Assembly: GCA_003013855.2 (NCBI GenBank)
Contig: ML058384.1
Coordinates: 14,084,176-14,148,175 of the forward strand
Origin: Liriodendron chinense
Taxonomy: Eukaryota > Streptophyta > Magnoliopsida > Magnoliales > Magnoliaceae
Reading direction: 5' to 3'
DNA: 64,000 bases
Each line of letters starts with the position of its first letter. Within the stretch, counting starts at the first letter, position 1. A program made the translations under genes and the position numbers. The notes beneath the pieces are model-generated. The model made no database searches and was not told the origin of the DNA. It worked only from the letters and a program-made list of their open reading frames with translations. This document shows positions 52,301 to 62,935 of this stretch, piece after piece.

Positions 52301-53311
52301 CTTCACACCCTAGCAGCATCAGGGTGGTGGCCACTATAGTCACATCGTGGTTGGCAGTAATGGACACCGAAAACTTGTTCTAGTACGTGGGCGCTATGGA
52401 TGTCCTTGGGTGAAAGTCCTTAAACCCTGTGGTACCAGTAGGATGCTCCAACTTCGAGACCGAGTGGATAACATGAGCACCCGAGTGCCAAATACCAGTA
52501 GGCCGCGTCTCCCATTGTGTCGAGGTCGGTTGGAAAGGGGTGTGACCTTATCCGTCCGGGTGCAGTGGGCTATAAGCTAGGTCGAGTTTGACCAGCTCGT
52601 GAAATGGGTCCGCTATCGGCGAGCCAGGTGGGCATTAGCATACCACTGACGAGGCGGATAGTGAGGTCTTTTCTACTTGCTTGATTATGCGCGTGATGTG
52701 CGGCAGCCAGTATCAGAGTGTACTAGACCCCGGTGATGTCCCAGATGAGAACCATTTTGATATGTGGATTAGTTGAGGGTTGACGTGTTTGTATTGCATC
52801 TTTAGCATGTAACACTCGGCCATGTAGGCCCTTGCATCGCATAGCCTTGGGATGGCTGATAGCATTCATGAACTTGGTAACTTAGCTCTCTATCACTTTT
52901 GCTTACTCTGATATCTGTATACTTATCATATGCATCACACGCGCACACACGCACTCTACTGAGCTTCGTAGGAAGCTTATGCGCGTTTGTTTACGCTACA
53001 GGTACTAGCGCACATCGGCAGCGTTGAGCTCGATTCATGTACCTGATATTTGGGCTTTCGCTACATTTTGTATTTCCCTTTCTAGCATTATACTCAACAA
53101 ACTATTAGTGGATGTTTGATGATGTTTTATGGTTTTGATGATGCTCCTATACAAAAAAAAATTACCCTGAAAATCCTCTTGGTGGGATCCCAGGATTGGA
53201 ACCTGACATATGAGAGCTAGGAGCCGAGAATGGGGTACTACGGAGGCTGTTGGCACCAAGGTCGGCGATTGGGAATTTAGTGAGCCCGGTCCCGGAGTTT
53301 GGGGCGTGACA
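52301..53311 (-). other. Part of LTR H right of G
   Basis: GC-rich, no ORF of note. Contains CACGCGCACACACGCAC near 52938 and the LTR terminus (GGGGCGTGACA at 53301-53311). Confidence 0.7.
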
Positions 53312-53621
53312 TTGGCGATAGCGTTCACAGTCTTGAACTCAAAAGTATGATTCAGGATGTCTTCTTCAGAGTGTTAGATGTCGATGACGGGGATATCTGG
53401 TTTAGTGGCAGCAATATTGGAAGGAATGATGAGCTCCTTCTCTGCATGGACAGAGATCACTTGGTTCCCACAGATATACTTCACCCGTTGATGCAAAGTT
53501 GATGGTACGGCTCCAACCTTATGCAGCCAAGTTCGTCTGAGCAACATGTTGAAAGAGGCTAATATGTCCAAGTTTTGGAATGTAATAGTGGAGACTTCTA
53601 GACCTATCTGTACCTCTATGT
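53312..53621 (-). pseudogene. Element F protease, C-terminal part
   Basis: Minus strand reads ASFNMLLRRTWLHKVGAVPS, TLHQRVKYICGNQV and KPDIPVIDI. This is the gypsy protease end (FNLLLGRPWIH pattern, here LRR). It continues across H into the block at 39.5 kb. M interrupts it at 53622. Confidence 0.78.
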
Positions 53622-55209
53622 TGTTGAGCTCTTAATTGTGCATATTCTAACCCCAATTCATCACTCATTATGCATTGAATTCATGATTTAAAGACTAATC
53701 TACTGATGGATTTGTGATTGTAGGAATGAGAGGGAGACTTCACTAATTCATAGCTAAAAGAGTCACTTTGTATGCATTGAAGATCAATAGAACAAGTGCC
53801 AAAAGGTGGAAGAAAGAAGCAAGAAAGAAAGAGAAGAGATGAAGAAGAAAATATGAATTTTTATTCTTAGACCTGTCTGTAGACCGGTCATCGGACAGGT
53901 CGACAGACAAGTCTACAGTGTATTTTTTACTGTTTTTCTCCTCTTAGACCGGTTGCTAGACCGGTCGCTAGACCAGTCGCCAGACAGGTCGAGAGTAGTC
54001 CAGAAACACAAAACTCACTAGACTGTTTTAGAGGTTTTGAGACCGGTCGTCTAGGAGCTCAGACCGGTCATGCGACCGGTCGTCAGCGTAACAGCTTGTG
54101 CGTGAAGCTCCGATTTTCTCTGCGCAATTGCGTATTTCCTTGCGCAATTGGGAATCTTCCGTGACAATCTATAATAGGGCTTCTCCTCTTCATACCAGGG
54201 CATACTAGGACGTGGGGATCATCAAGGAAGCTTAGGAGACGGATTCTACTTCAAGTTTTCTTAGCTTTTCTTCCAGTTTTAGTAGTTTTTATGTTTTTAA
54301 GGCTTTTAGTTCAAGGATGTTAGAGATGAACTAAAACCTCTTAGATAGGGCTAAGAGGTGAAGCTTTTGATTTATTTTTAATGGATTGATGCAACCTAGG
54401 TTTCCTTTTATGTTTTAATTGAAGAATTTTAGTTTAATGTAAGTTTGAATCAAGTACTAGTTTAGTTTACTTTGATCTCTTGATGACTCCGGGCTCATGT
54501 GATTCTTAGTGATTCTAAACTTAGTAACTTATCTTCTGAGCATTGGTTATGCTTGTGTAGTTCATTGATCTATCATTGACTCCGGGCATGGTAGACCCTT
54601 TGATTGCCTTGTGTACAATGGCCTGATTTTCATGTGGGAACTCATTCAACTAAAGTTCTTATCTTTTGTTATAATCTGAAATAGCTGTTTGCTGGTTGAT
54701 TTTGATTTAATTAGAGTTCTAATCATTAGTCGTAATCATGTCTAGTGACAAGATTTGATGAAAGCTATGGTTGTGAATCTTAACTAAATTGGAAAGAGGC
54801 TTCGCCTACACAATTGAGTGTGCCCAAAACCTAAGCATTGTTGTGGGAATCGAATCAATGAATAAGCAACTGTTTTAGATAATTGTTGATTGAACCGCTA
54901 TATATTCCGATCGGATAGAGATATGAATTCGATTCCGGTTGAGTTATATGAGATCTAGTTGTGTTGATGCATTGAAACATATCAAAAGTGGATCCTCGGC
55001 GCTCTAGTGCCTTTTTAGATTAATATTACCTTCCACTTTCACTGTTTAAACTCAAATCACTATTTTCCAGCTTTAGTTCTTAATAGAATCTTAATTATAA
55101 GTTGTTTTGGATAAATTCTGAGAATACCCATACATCAATCTCTGTGGGAACGATACTCGGTCTTTCCAAATTATTACTACTTCGCAACCCTACACTTGGG
55201 GAGTGAACA
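53622..55209 (+). mobile_element. Solo LTR M (B/L subfamily)
   Basis: 1588 bp, TGTTGAGCTCTTAATTG to CTTGGGGAGTGAACA, perfect TSD TATGT (53617-53621 and 55210-55214). GACCGGTC pairs with 4-base spacers, e.g. 53947-53966 and 54062-54081; TATA-like TATAATAG near 54170; leader hairpin 54336-54359 (arms ACCTCTTAG and CTAAGAGGT). The end block has lost the CTCGGT hairpin. Confidence 0.93.
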
Positions 55210-55214
55210 TATGT

Positions 55215-56578
55215 CGACTTCTCCCTTCACTGATCAGCGGGTGTTGTCGAATGCTCTGACGTACATGGTGCTGGGTCGGAATGAGGAGGGACTAATTCCC
55301 AAGCGTTCCGCAGTCTTGAGCGGACAGACATTTAAGCTTGAGCCGTTATCGATAAGGACCAGTGGGACACAGAGATCTTTATATCATAGGGCTATGTTGA
55401 GGGACCACCCGATGGTTGCGTCCTTCTGATGGTAATTCATTATCAGTGAAGGTGATGGCGCGCAGAGCCAGGAGTTATCTAATCATTAATGCTATCATTT
55501 CGGGTGTCGTGTCTGATGAGACGTGGGCATCACTCAGTGTCTTGGTGAACATTTCTCGGTGTATGTGAGATTTGCAAAGTAGTTCCCATATCGAAATTTG
55601 GGCAGAGATTGACTTGAGTTAAGTTGCAACACCGTATGTGGCTTCATTTTTATTGTCGAGGCCTGTGAGAGTGCTCTTGAGATATCTTTTGTTTTGATTG
55701 TCTCTTTTGATGCAACGTCCATTGGGATTCATGTTCCCTACCTCTGTACATTTTGGGTAGTGCCATGAGACCTCCTTATAACACTCCTCCCCTTTGCCTT
55801 CGAGGACTATCAGTTCTTGTAGCTGTGCTGGTGGGGATACCAGATCTTCCTCATATGAAGCTTTTGCCTTAAGGACTACATTGTTGCCTATGATGAAGTG
55901 ATAATGTTGAAGCTTGTCTTCATAAATCACATAAGGTTGAGGCCCTAGTTTAACTGTCCCTGGAGTGGGAGGTACCTACGAGATAAACATTGGTCCTCTA
56001 GATATAGTGAAGGGTCTTTCTATTCGTCCTAGCTGATGCAGCGTAATTGACATGCCTCTAGGACATCTTTTATGGCTTAGGGATAGGGGTTGCCCCTTGC
56101 AATATAACTAGCTCGATGTGGGAGCCCCTTCTGAGATAACAGGTTCCTAATGCTGATAAGTGCAATCCCTCCATTGAGGATTGAATTGTTCCTGAGCTGA
56201 AGCTGCCCCTTGCAAGATGACAGGCTGGTATGCGGGCTCGGTGTATGACTGTGCTCCTTCCAGGATAACTGGTTCCCAACATGGATGATTATAGGGTCCC
56301 CCATGCAAAAGGACAGGTCCCTGAGCTGGCATTATCAATGACTAGACGACTAGCGTGTTATATGGAGGTGCTCCCTCGAGTACTAATGGCTCAAAGACCG
56401 AGGGAAGGAAGGGGTTTGCCCCTTGCAAGATCAGAGGGAAATTTTTTAGCCCATAGGTGTAGGCATAAATGGATTGGATGGGAAAGAAGAAGTGATCGAT
56501 GCACTTTCCCTCTTTAATGCTTACAACGGCAGGGCCACGAGATGAACTAGGGTCCGTTGGATGCTGAGGTAGAGAATT
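55215..56578 (-). pseudogene. Element F gag-protease junction
   Basis: Minus strand continues protease upstream of the M site. Short frames carry low-complexity sequence (repeated ILQGA/PVILQ words near 56080-56340, from imperfect repeats around TGCAAGATGACAGG). Stops are frequent. The catalytic Asp motif was not identified with confidence. Confidence 0.55.
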
Positions 56579-56812
56579 TTAAAGGATGTTGGTGGGAGCG
56601 GCTGGAGGGTTTCCAGGGACTGAGATGACGATCTTGCGGTCGTTGATAAGATTTTGGATGGCATTCTTCAGGGTCATGCATCGGTCAGTGGTGTGGCCAC
56701 ACCCCTGATGGTAGGCACAATACTCATTTTCTCGGTAGTTCAGAGGTAGAGGATTTGGAGGAGGACTGGGTGCCATTGGAGTGAGTAATTGCTTTTGTAT
56801 CAGCATATTCAT
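56579..56812 (-). pseudogene. Element F gag zinc knuckle
   Basis: Minus-strand frame of 77 codons with YCAYHQGCGHTTDRCMTL, a CX3H/CX4H-type knuckle of gypsy gag for RNA binding, then KNAIQNLINDRK. Proline-rich flank before it. Confidence 0.8.
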
Positions 56813-58761
56813 GACTTGACTGAGCGGCTAAGTGAGCGGGGTGAATTTCTTGAACTCCTTGTAATTTTTCCTGTTCTGATATGAGTATTGGTCATTCCTC
56901 CTGAACTGTTGCTGTTGTCGAGGTGGTTGTGGTTGTGGTTGAGGATTTGGTTATGGTGGGGATGGTTGTGGTTGGTACCTCTGAGGTTGATGTTGAGACT
57001 AATTCTGCTGATATGATTGGCGTCCCTATTGGGGAGCGTATTGGTTGCCCTAAGCAGTGGCGATGATGTTTTTACCTCTGTCGGGCGAGGGGGAGAACCA
57101 CTGCAGTTTTCATTCCTGTATCCTATAGGTCTTTCTTCCACTCTGTTTCGTTTGATTGGAGTGGCCTAGTGAGGCCATGGGGAGATTGTCCATGTGTAGA
57201 TTCCTACTTTAACTTGCTCTCCAACACGGATCAACTGAGAGAATTCGCATATGGATGAGAGATGAGATACCTAGATATGCCAGGATATGTTGAATGAACA
57301 ATCATGGAGATTTGTTCTTCATCGTCGATGGTGTTCGCATTCTGGTTTCCATAGCTCATCATCACCCCACATAAGCTAACAATGTTTCCTCACTTCTTCG
57401 CCTGAGAGTTGCAAGGTCTGCTCTTCTAGGTGTCATGTTGAGATTGTATGCGAATCTGTCAATGAAAGCGTAGGAAAGTTGTTCCCAAGTCCTGATGTGA
57501 TGGCAGTCTAATGATGTATACTAGTCTAAGGCATCGCCCTTTAGAGATTTTTGGAATAGGCGAATGAGGGCCCCTTCATTTCCTGCAATCGCGCTTAGCT
57601 CCCTACAGAATGCCTTAAGATATGTTGTGGGGCAGCTACTGCCGTCGTGTCTTTTGAATTTTCGTGCCTCAAAGTTTTGAGTTATTTGAGCAACTGAAAA
57701 GGGACACAAGTCTCTGAACTTGGTCGAGGGTAGATCGATCCCTTGTTGTCGTTGTAGTTGATTTTGCAAGGTCTAGAACTACTCCCGCAACTCGTCCAAT
57801 CCCGTATGATCTACTTGAGCGATTGGTGCCTCTCGTAGCAAGGTACGTTCTTCTTCGGCATAGTGGTCAATGTCTTCGATCCTATGAGCTTACTGGAAAG
57901 CAACTGTAGGTTGCTTAATTTGTCTTGATGATTGAACTGGATTCTGATGAACTTGAGATTGAAATGACTGTAATTGAGTGGGAGATTGAACTGAAGGTTG
58001 AACTGGAATTTGCTGGAAATTAACTGGAGGTTGTTGAATTGAAGATTGCTGGAAATTAACTGGAGATTATTGAATTAAAGATTGCTAGAAATTAACTAGA
58101 ATCCCATTGGCGGGGATGTGCTGGAATTGAAAAGTGCTCTTATTTATAGGAGGCTAAGATGTTGGGAAGTGATCCCCTTGTTGGGTATTCGCTACTGTCC
58201 ATTGATTAATGTGGGCTTGACACTGACCCCCATTGTGGGTATTAGCCATGTTGTCCTTGCTGCTGGAAATTGAATTGAAATCCCATCGGTGGGGATGTGC
58301 TGAAATTGAGTAAAGGTCTCATCGGAGGGGACATGCTAGAATCTATCGAGATCATTGCTTGTGACATTGACTGAAAGTTGACTGGAAGTCCCTGCGGTAA
58401 GAATGCTCTAAGACTGTCATGTCGTCGTAGGAAGGTACTGAGAAGGACGTCCCACAACAAAGGGCTGAGATGGCTATTGTCGGTAGTCTTGGGCAGACTC
58501 CAACGGTTGTGCTTGATCCGAACTGGAGGCCGAAAGGGCCCGACATAGCTGTTGAGGTTGCTGAACTGGGCCAACTTGATTGTTGGCTGCTGCTGTAGCT
58601 TGTGCTTGCATGAATTGTAAGAACATTTCTTGCATTGCTCTCATTCCTTGTGCCAATTCTTGAATGATTGGCATGTTCTCAATTGGTTGTTGCGCTAAAG
58701 GTTGCGCTTCGGTCATGTCAAGGGCAGGGAAGAGGTGACATTCTTCTTCATGATATGACAT
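56813..58761 (-). pseudogene. Element F gag, N-terminal and capsid part
   Basis: The probable start is MSYHEEECHLFPALD at 58761, about 235 bp after the PBS. Glutamine-rich region (EMFLQFMQAQATAAANNQ), then gaps with many LTGG/NFQ repeats, then capsid sequence LPSTKFRDLCPFSVAQI and PTTYLKAFCRELSAIAGNEG (57521-57769), followed beyond a stop by RTWEQLSYAFIDRFAYN. Decayed by stops. Confidence 0.72.
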
Positions 58762-58997
58762 GGCTTGCTGAGCTCTGGTGCGGATTATGCTGCGGTAAGG
58801 AAGCTGTTTCCGAGGACGTTGAGTCCAAGGAGGCGCAATAGTGAGGAATATGTTCTACTCTTTTTTGGGTTTTAGAATTTTTTTTTTGTTTATGGATGAA
58901 ATGCTATATAGATGAGATTGTATGAGGACTATTGACTTTCAAGTACAAGTGAGATTCTATTTTTCAAGTTGGATCACGACTAGTGAGAATAGCATAC

Positions 58998-59015
58998 TCC
59001 CCAACAGAGTCGTCA
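58998..59015 (-). other. Primer-binding site of F
   Basis: Minus strand TGACGACTCTGTTGGGGA. This is close to TGGCGACTCTGCTGGGG, the form complementary to plant tRNA-Arg used by Ogre/Tat-type elements. It sits five bases from the LTR end at 59021. Confidence 0.7.
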
Positions 59016-59020
59016 TTCTA

Positions 59021-59560
59021 TGGACACTTGCCTTTCCGTGCTTCCACCTTCCTTTTGAAAAGGGGTTGTGCGAATCGCCGTTACCACTGGCTCGCCTCTT
59101 TCTCGAGGGCTTTTCGATTGTCGTATTATTGTTGGGTTAAACCGGATTTGTTTAGATGAGTTCATATAAGATCAGAGTCGCCACTAGCCAGTTACTTCGA
59201 ATCTACAGTTGGCTAGACCATGTAGAACCATTAAAGAAGGGAATCTGAAGATTCCTTCCTCTAAAATGACTCTTTTTTATCTGCGGCCAGAGATTCAAGG
59301 TAAGGGATCACGGTTACAGGGTGAGAAGGTGTTAGGCACCCACTCTGTCCATACCGAAGTGCGGTCTTTACTTCATAGAATCGAATTAATACTTGAAAGT
59401 CTGATTTAATCATTGTACATTCTCATGAATGATATGATGCATGAATATGGGTCTGAACAGTAAGAGTTTTTTATGGGCAGGTTCCAATCAGACAGGTAAG
59501 CCCAGAGCATACGCTCGAACTGTCAGGTGCTTTATGTGAGATGCATGATGTATGTTTGAT
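59021..59560 (-). repeat. Element F LTR, U5 side (right limit uncertain)
   Basis: Begins TGGACACTTGCC. Holds on the minus strand GGGTGCCTAACACCTTCTC, a word common near the 3' end of gypsy LTRs. How far the LTR runs to the right, possibly through the MITEs, cannot be told without the second LTR. Confidence 0.55.
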
Positions 59561-59579
59561 CGGTCAGAATTTCAAGCTG

Positions 59580-59815
59580 ATCTGAGTCATGATCCAAGTT
59601 AAGCCGAGTCAAATCGAGCCGATTTCGAGTCACTCCACGAGTCGAGCATGACCCTGCTCAGTGCTCAACTCGAATTCATTCGAGCACCCAAAATTTAACT
59701 CGACTCAGCTCAAACTCAATTCCGATCTGAGCGGAGTTGAGAATTTTCGGGCCAAGTCGAGCGAGTATTTCGAGCTTACTCGACTCGTGTATAGTTTTAA
59801 CTGCGACCCTGAACC
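59580..59815. repeat. CGAG/CTCG-rich repeat segment
   Basis: Repeated CTCGACTC, CGAGTC and GAGCGAG words, partly as inverted copies. Resembles terminal parts of common plant non-autonomous DNA transposons. Boundaries are not visible. Confidence 0.45.
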
Positions 59816-59841
59816 AGCAAAGTGAGTGGAGCCGGGTAGTA

Positions 59842-60217
59842 GGGCCCACCTCAATTTATGCACTGTACATCCACGATGTACATCTGTTTTACCAGTTTCT
59901 TTTAGGGCCTGGTCCCAAAAATGAAGCAATGGTTATTGACCAATAAAAACTTTTTTGTGGGCCACAAAAGTTACATATGAAGCTGATATATATTTTCCTC
60001 CAGATCTGCTCGACCTTATCAACAACTTGGATAGTTAATGCACACTACAGTGGAACTAAGGAATTTTTAATGTTGGGTGCTCAATGACCACTCTTCTGTG
60101 GGGTGGTCCACCTGAAATTTGTATATGTTTCATTTTTGAGACCATTCCCTAAAATAAGCTGGAAAAAAAATAGAAGGACCACTTGGAGGTACGGTGCACA
60201 CATTGAGGTTGTCCTTA
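59842..60217. mobile_element. Hairpin MITE 1
   Basis: Left arm AGGGCCCACCTCAATTTATG with TTTTAGGGCC further in. The right arm is the rough inverse, ending CATTGAGGTTGTCCTT. Arms of about 150 bp surround a middle with GAAGCTGATATATATTTTCC. No ORF; mobilised, if at all, by a transposase elsewhere. Confidence 0.7.
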
Positions 60218-60378
60218 CAGTCAGAGTCCCACCTACATCGCTAGTTCCACGGTTGTAGAGGGCGAATGCAGTAGGACTTAGGAACCAGTGGCGTGGATGA
60301 GACCTGACTGTCAGCCCCACCTTCATGGAGCTGATTAGGTACGACCCCTGCCTCACCCAAGACGGTGTAGTCTTTACA

Positions 60379-60798
60379 GTGGGGTCCACATTGATGTACG
60401 TATTCTATCTCTATGCTGTCCATCCATTTTTACTGATCATTTTAGGGCATGAGCCCAAAAATGTAGCAGCTTCAAATCTGAGCTGGACCATACCATGGGG
60501 AATAGTGGTGATTGACCATTGAAAACTTTTTATAGGCCATTAAAGTTTTGGATCAAGCTGATATTTATTTTTCCTTGATCCACGTTTAGGTGACCTTAAC
60601 AACAGATTGGGTGGCAAGTAAACATTAGGTGGTTCTAAGGAAGTTTTTAATGGTGGGACATTCAATCACCATTGTTTTATATAATATGGTCCACCTAATA
60701 TTTTGATCTGATTCATTTTTGGGCTCATGCCATAAAACGAGCTGGAAAAACAAATGGAGGGCATGGATATAGAATACATAAATCAAGGTGAACCTCAC
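60379..60798. mobile_element. Hairpin MITE 2
   Basis: Left arm GTGGGGTCCACATTGATG and TTTTAGGGCATGAGCCC, right arm inverse (GGGCTCATGCCATAAAA, CAAGGTGAACCTCAC). The clearest long inverted repeat of the four. The middle has GATCAAGCTGATATTTATTT. Confidence 0.8.
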
Positions 60799-60839
60799 GG
60801 GGTAAGGGCCAAGCCTATTATGCTCCCTTGCCAGTGGAG

Positions 60840-61030
60840 GTGTCAATGGACTGGGTTGGCCGGTTGGGCTATCAGGCCTGGCCTACCTTGGGCTAGGCTT
60901 GGGTTGGAGAATCAAACCCGAGGGCCAAGCTCGGGCTAAAAAATCAAGCCCATCTGATAATTGGGTTTGGTTTGGCAAAGATGCCTGAAAGCCGGTAAGC
61001 TTGGCCCGGCCTAGCTAATAGGGTTTGAAA
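60840..61030. repeat. GGCCTGGCC/GGGCTTGG-rich repeat fragment
   Basis: Short repeated GGGCTAGGCTTGGG and GGCCCGGCC words, a type frequent in plant non-autonomous DNA elements. Ends not defined. Confidence 0.4.
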
Positions 61031-61352
61031 TATCACCATGCACACATAACTCCACAATTAAGCAAGTTGATGGTAGTGGTTGAATACTTCAGTTCGATAC
61101 ATATAGTAGGGCTCGCTTCATGGCCTAGTTTGATGGTTTGATGGGACCTACGATTGCAAAAGGATCAGCGCATTATTATGGAAGCCATTACAAACACCTG
61201 AGAAACCCTCCCCTCATGCAATGTGACGAACTGAAGGAGCCGAAGGCGAGCATCACTCCCAAGTCGCCGATCTCTCTCTCTTTCTCTCTCAGTTATAATT
61301 AAAAAAAAGGGGCTGAGAGCATGCATACCCAACATGGTGTAGCCTTGACCTT
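61031..61352. other. Unassigned spacer
   Basis: No ORF or recognised element. A CT-rich stretch lies at about 61271-61291. Confidence 0.5.
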
Positions 61353-61783
61353 GGGGCCACCTTTATATATGTATTGTATATACATGCTGACCATCCATTT
61401 TTCCAGTTAATTACAAGACATGAATAAAAAATGAAGTAGATCCTAATCTCGGGTGGACCACATCACAAGAAACAGTCGTGATCGAACGCTCACCATTAAA
61501 AACTCCCAAGGGCCAATTGTAATTTTTATTTGCCATCCAACATGTTGATAAGATAAAATAGACCAGGATGAAGAATGAAAGAAAGGAACAAATATCAGCC
61601 TGAAACAAAACTTCTGTGGCCCACGAGAAGATTTTAATGTTGGGTGTTCAATCACCTCCATTTCCTGTGGCATGGTCCACCCGAGGTTTAGATCTATTTC
61701 ATTTTTGGGTTTGTGCCCTACAAGAAGTTGGAAAAACAGGTGGACAGCATGGATATATATATAAGTACATCAAGGTGGGCACC
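61353..61783. mobile_element. Hairpin MITE 3
   Basis: Left arm GGGGCCACCTTTATATATG, GGGTGGACCACATCACAAG; right arm GGCATGGTCCACCCGAGG, ACATCAAGGTGGGCACC. Same family as MITE 2, more diverged. Confidence 0.75.
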
Positions 61784-61827
61784 GCAGGCAAGGCTGCACC
61801 ATGTTGGGTCAGGTTGAAAAATATGTC

Positions 61828-62915
61828 GGCCCCACAATGTTGTACATGTTTTATTCACATCGTTTATTTATTTTTTCATGTCATTTTAGGGTATAACCCA
61901 AAACTAACGCAGATCCGAAGCTCAAGTGGACCACACCATAGAAAACAGTGGGGATTGAATGCCTACCATTGAAATTTTTTTGAGAACCACAAAAGTTTTT
62001 GATCAAGCTGATATTTTTGTTTTCCCTTCATCCATGTTTGTTTAACCTTATGAATAGGTGGCATATCAACATTGTAATGGGTCCTAAGATGGATTCAATG
62101 GTGGGTGTTGTTATGGGTAAATCCGAACTTACCTTAGGTCACGAGGAAAGCCCATAGGCCCACAGGCCCAAGCACAAGTCCCCAAGCTCACACAAAGTTG
62201 TCAGCCACAAGATGGACGATTATGATAAGAAGAAAGTTGAGGACCAGAACCAACATGACGACAGATCCGCCTTTACGAATGTCATTTTTTATACATCAAA
62301 ACAACCCAAACAGGGTTTTTCTACTAAAATGGCTAACGAGCAGAGAGCTTGGGCTCGGCCCATATTACTACCAGGCTGACCTGGGCCACAACCGCAATAA
62401 AGGCATGCGAAAGTCCAGAGACAGTCCCAAAGAAGACAGACATGTCCTTCGAACGTTCCAGGCGTGATCCACATCTTCAGGAATCATGCCCTCAATGGGC
62501 ATAATCCCACGATTATGGCCCTCGATGACTCTCCAATGACCTTATATATAGAGGCATTCTCCCACAATCTAAGACACATAACTCTTCACCTACTAGACTT
62601 ACTTCTATCATCTCCTACACCCAACTGACTTAAGCGCCAGAGGGCTAACAGTCGGACCCTGACCACCCCCTTTAGCTAGCTTTCTCTTTGTGCTCCATAT
62701 GATTCAGCAAACTTCCGGTTCAGATCCAGTCTACACACCTACAGGAGATCAACGGCATTCATCCGTCTAAGGTGGAGATCACATCATCTCAGCCGTTCTC
62801 TATATTTTAGCGACAACAAGTGTCATTATCCCCACTGCTTCCTGTGGGCTCGTGCACTTGAGCATTGGATCTCTCTCGTTTGTAGGCTCACATCTTAAAA
62901 TAATTTGGCAAAATG
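61828..62915. mobile_element. Hairpin MITE 4, split by a solo LTR
   Basis: Left arm GGCCCCACAATGTTG, AAGTGGACCACACCATAG. The middle GATCAAGCTGATATTTTTG runs to 62108. After the inserted LTR the family sequence resumes (TGTCATTATCCCCACTG at about 62821, then GCTCACATCTTAAAATAA). The right end is vague. Confidence 0.7.
62109..62818 (+). mobile_element. Solo LTR N, Tat-type, inside MITE 4
   Basis: 710 bp, starts TGTTATGGG and ends CGACAACA. TSD GGTGT (62104-62108) against AGTGT (62819-62823), one mismatch. Inside, CTGACTTAAGCGCCAGAGGG matches the layout of A's LTR (CTGACTTAAGCTTCAGAAGG), and a TATA-like CTTATATATAG is near 62541. A relative of A, not the same family. Confidence 0.75.
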
Positions 62916-62935
62916 TGAAATTACGCTTTTTGGTC

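Larger units (their letters stand above)
39528..53311 (-). mobile_element. Solo LTR H, about 4.07 kb, split by element G
   Basis: TSD TTGGC at 39523-39527 and 53312-53316. On the minus strand it starts TGTCACGCCCCAAACTCC, the usual start of large LTRs of the plant Tekay/Del type, and it ends GTGCCTTACA. G occupies 42587-52295. The rest has no ORF of note and contains GA and AAT microsatellites and a series of MITE-like modules. F protein sequence continues on both sides. Confidence 0.8.
37955..59560 (-). mobile_element. Element F: antisense Ty3/gypsy retrotransposon, outermost host of the nest
   Basis: Reading right to left: LTR (from 59021), PBS (58998-59015, tRNA-Arg type), gag (58761 to about 55.6 kb), protease (55214 and 53621-53312) and RT start (39527-37955). 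M, H and L interrupt it. Reading across the H site after removing one TTGGC keeps a continuous protein pattern. Probably of the Tat/Ogre group from its PBS and gag, but without the extra Ogre ORF1 before gag. Right end of the LTR not determined. Confidence 0.75.
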
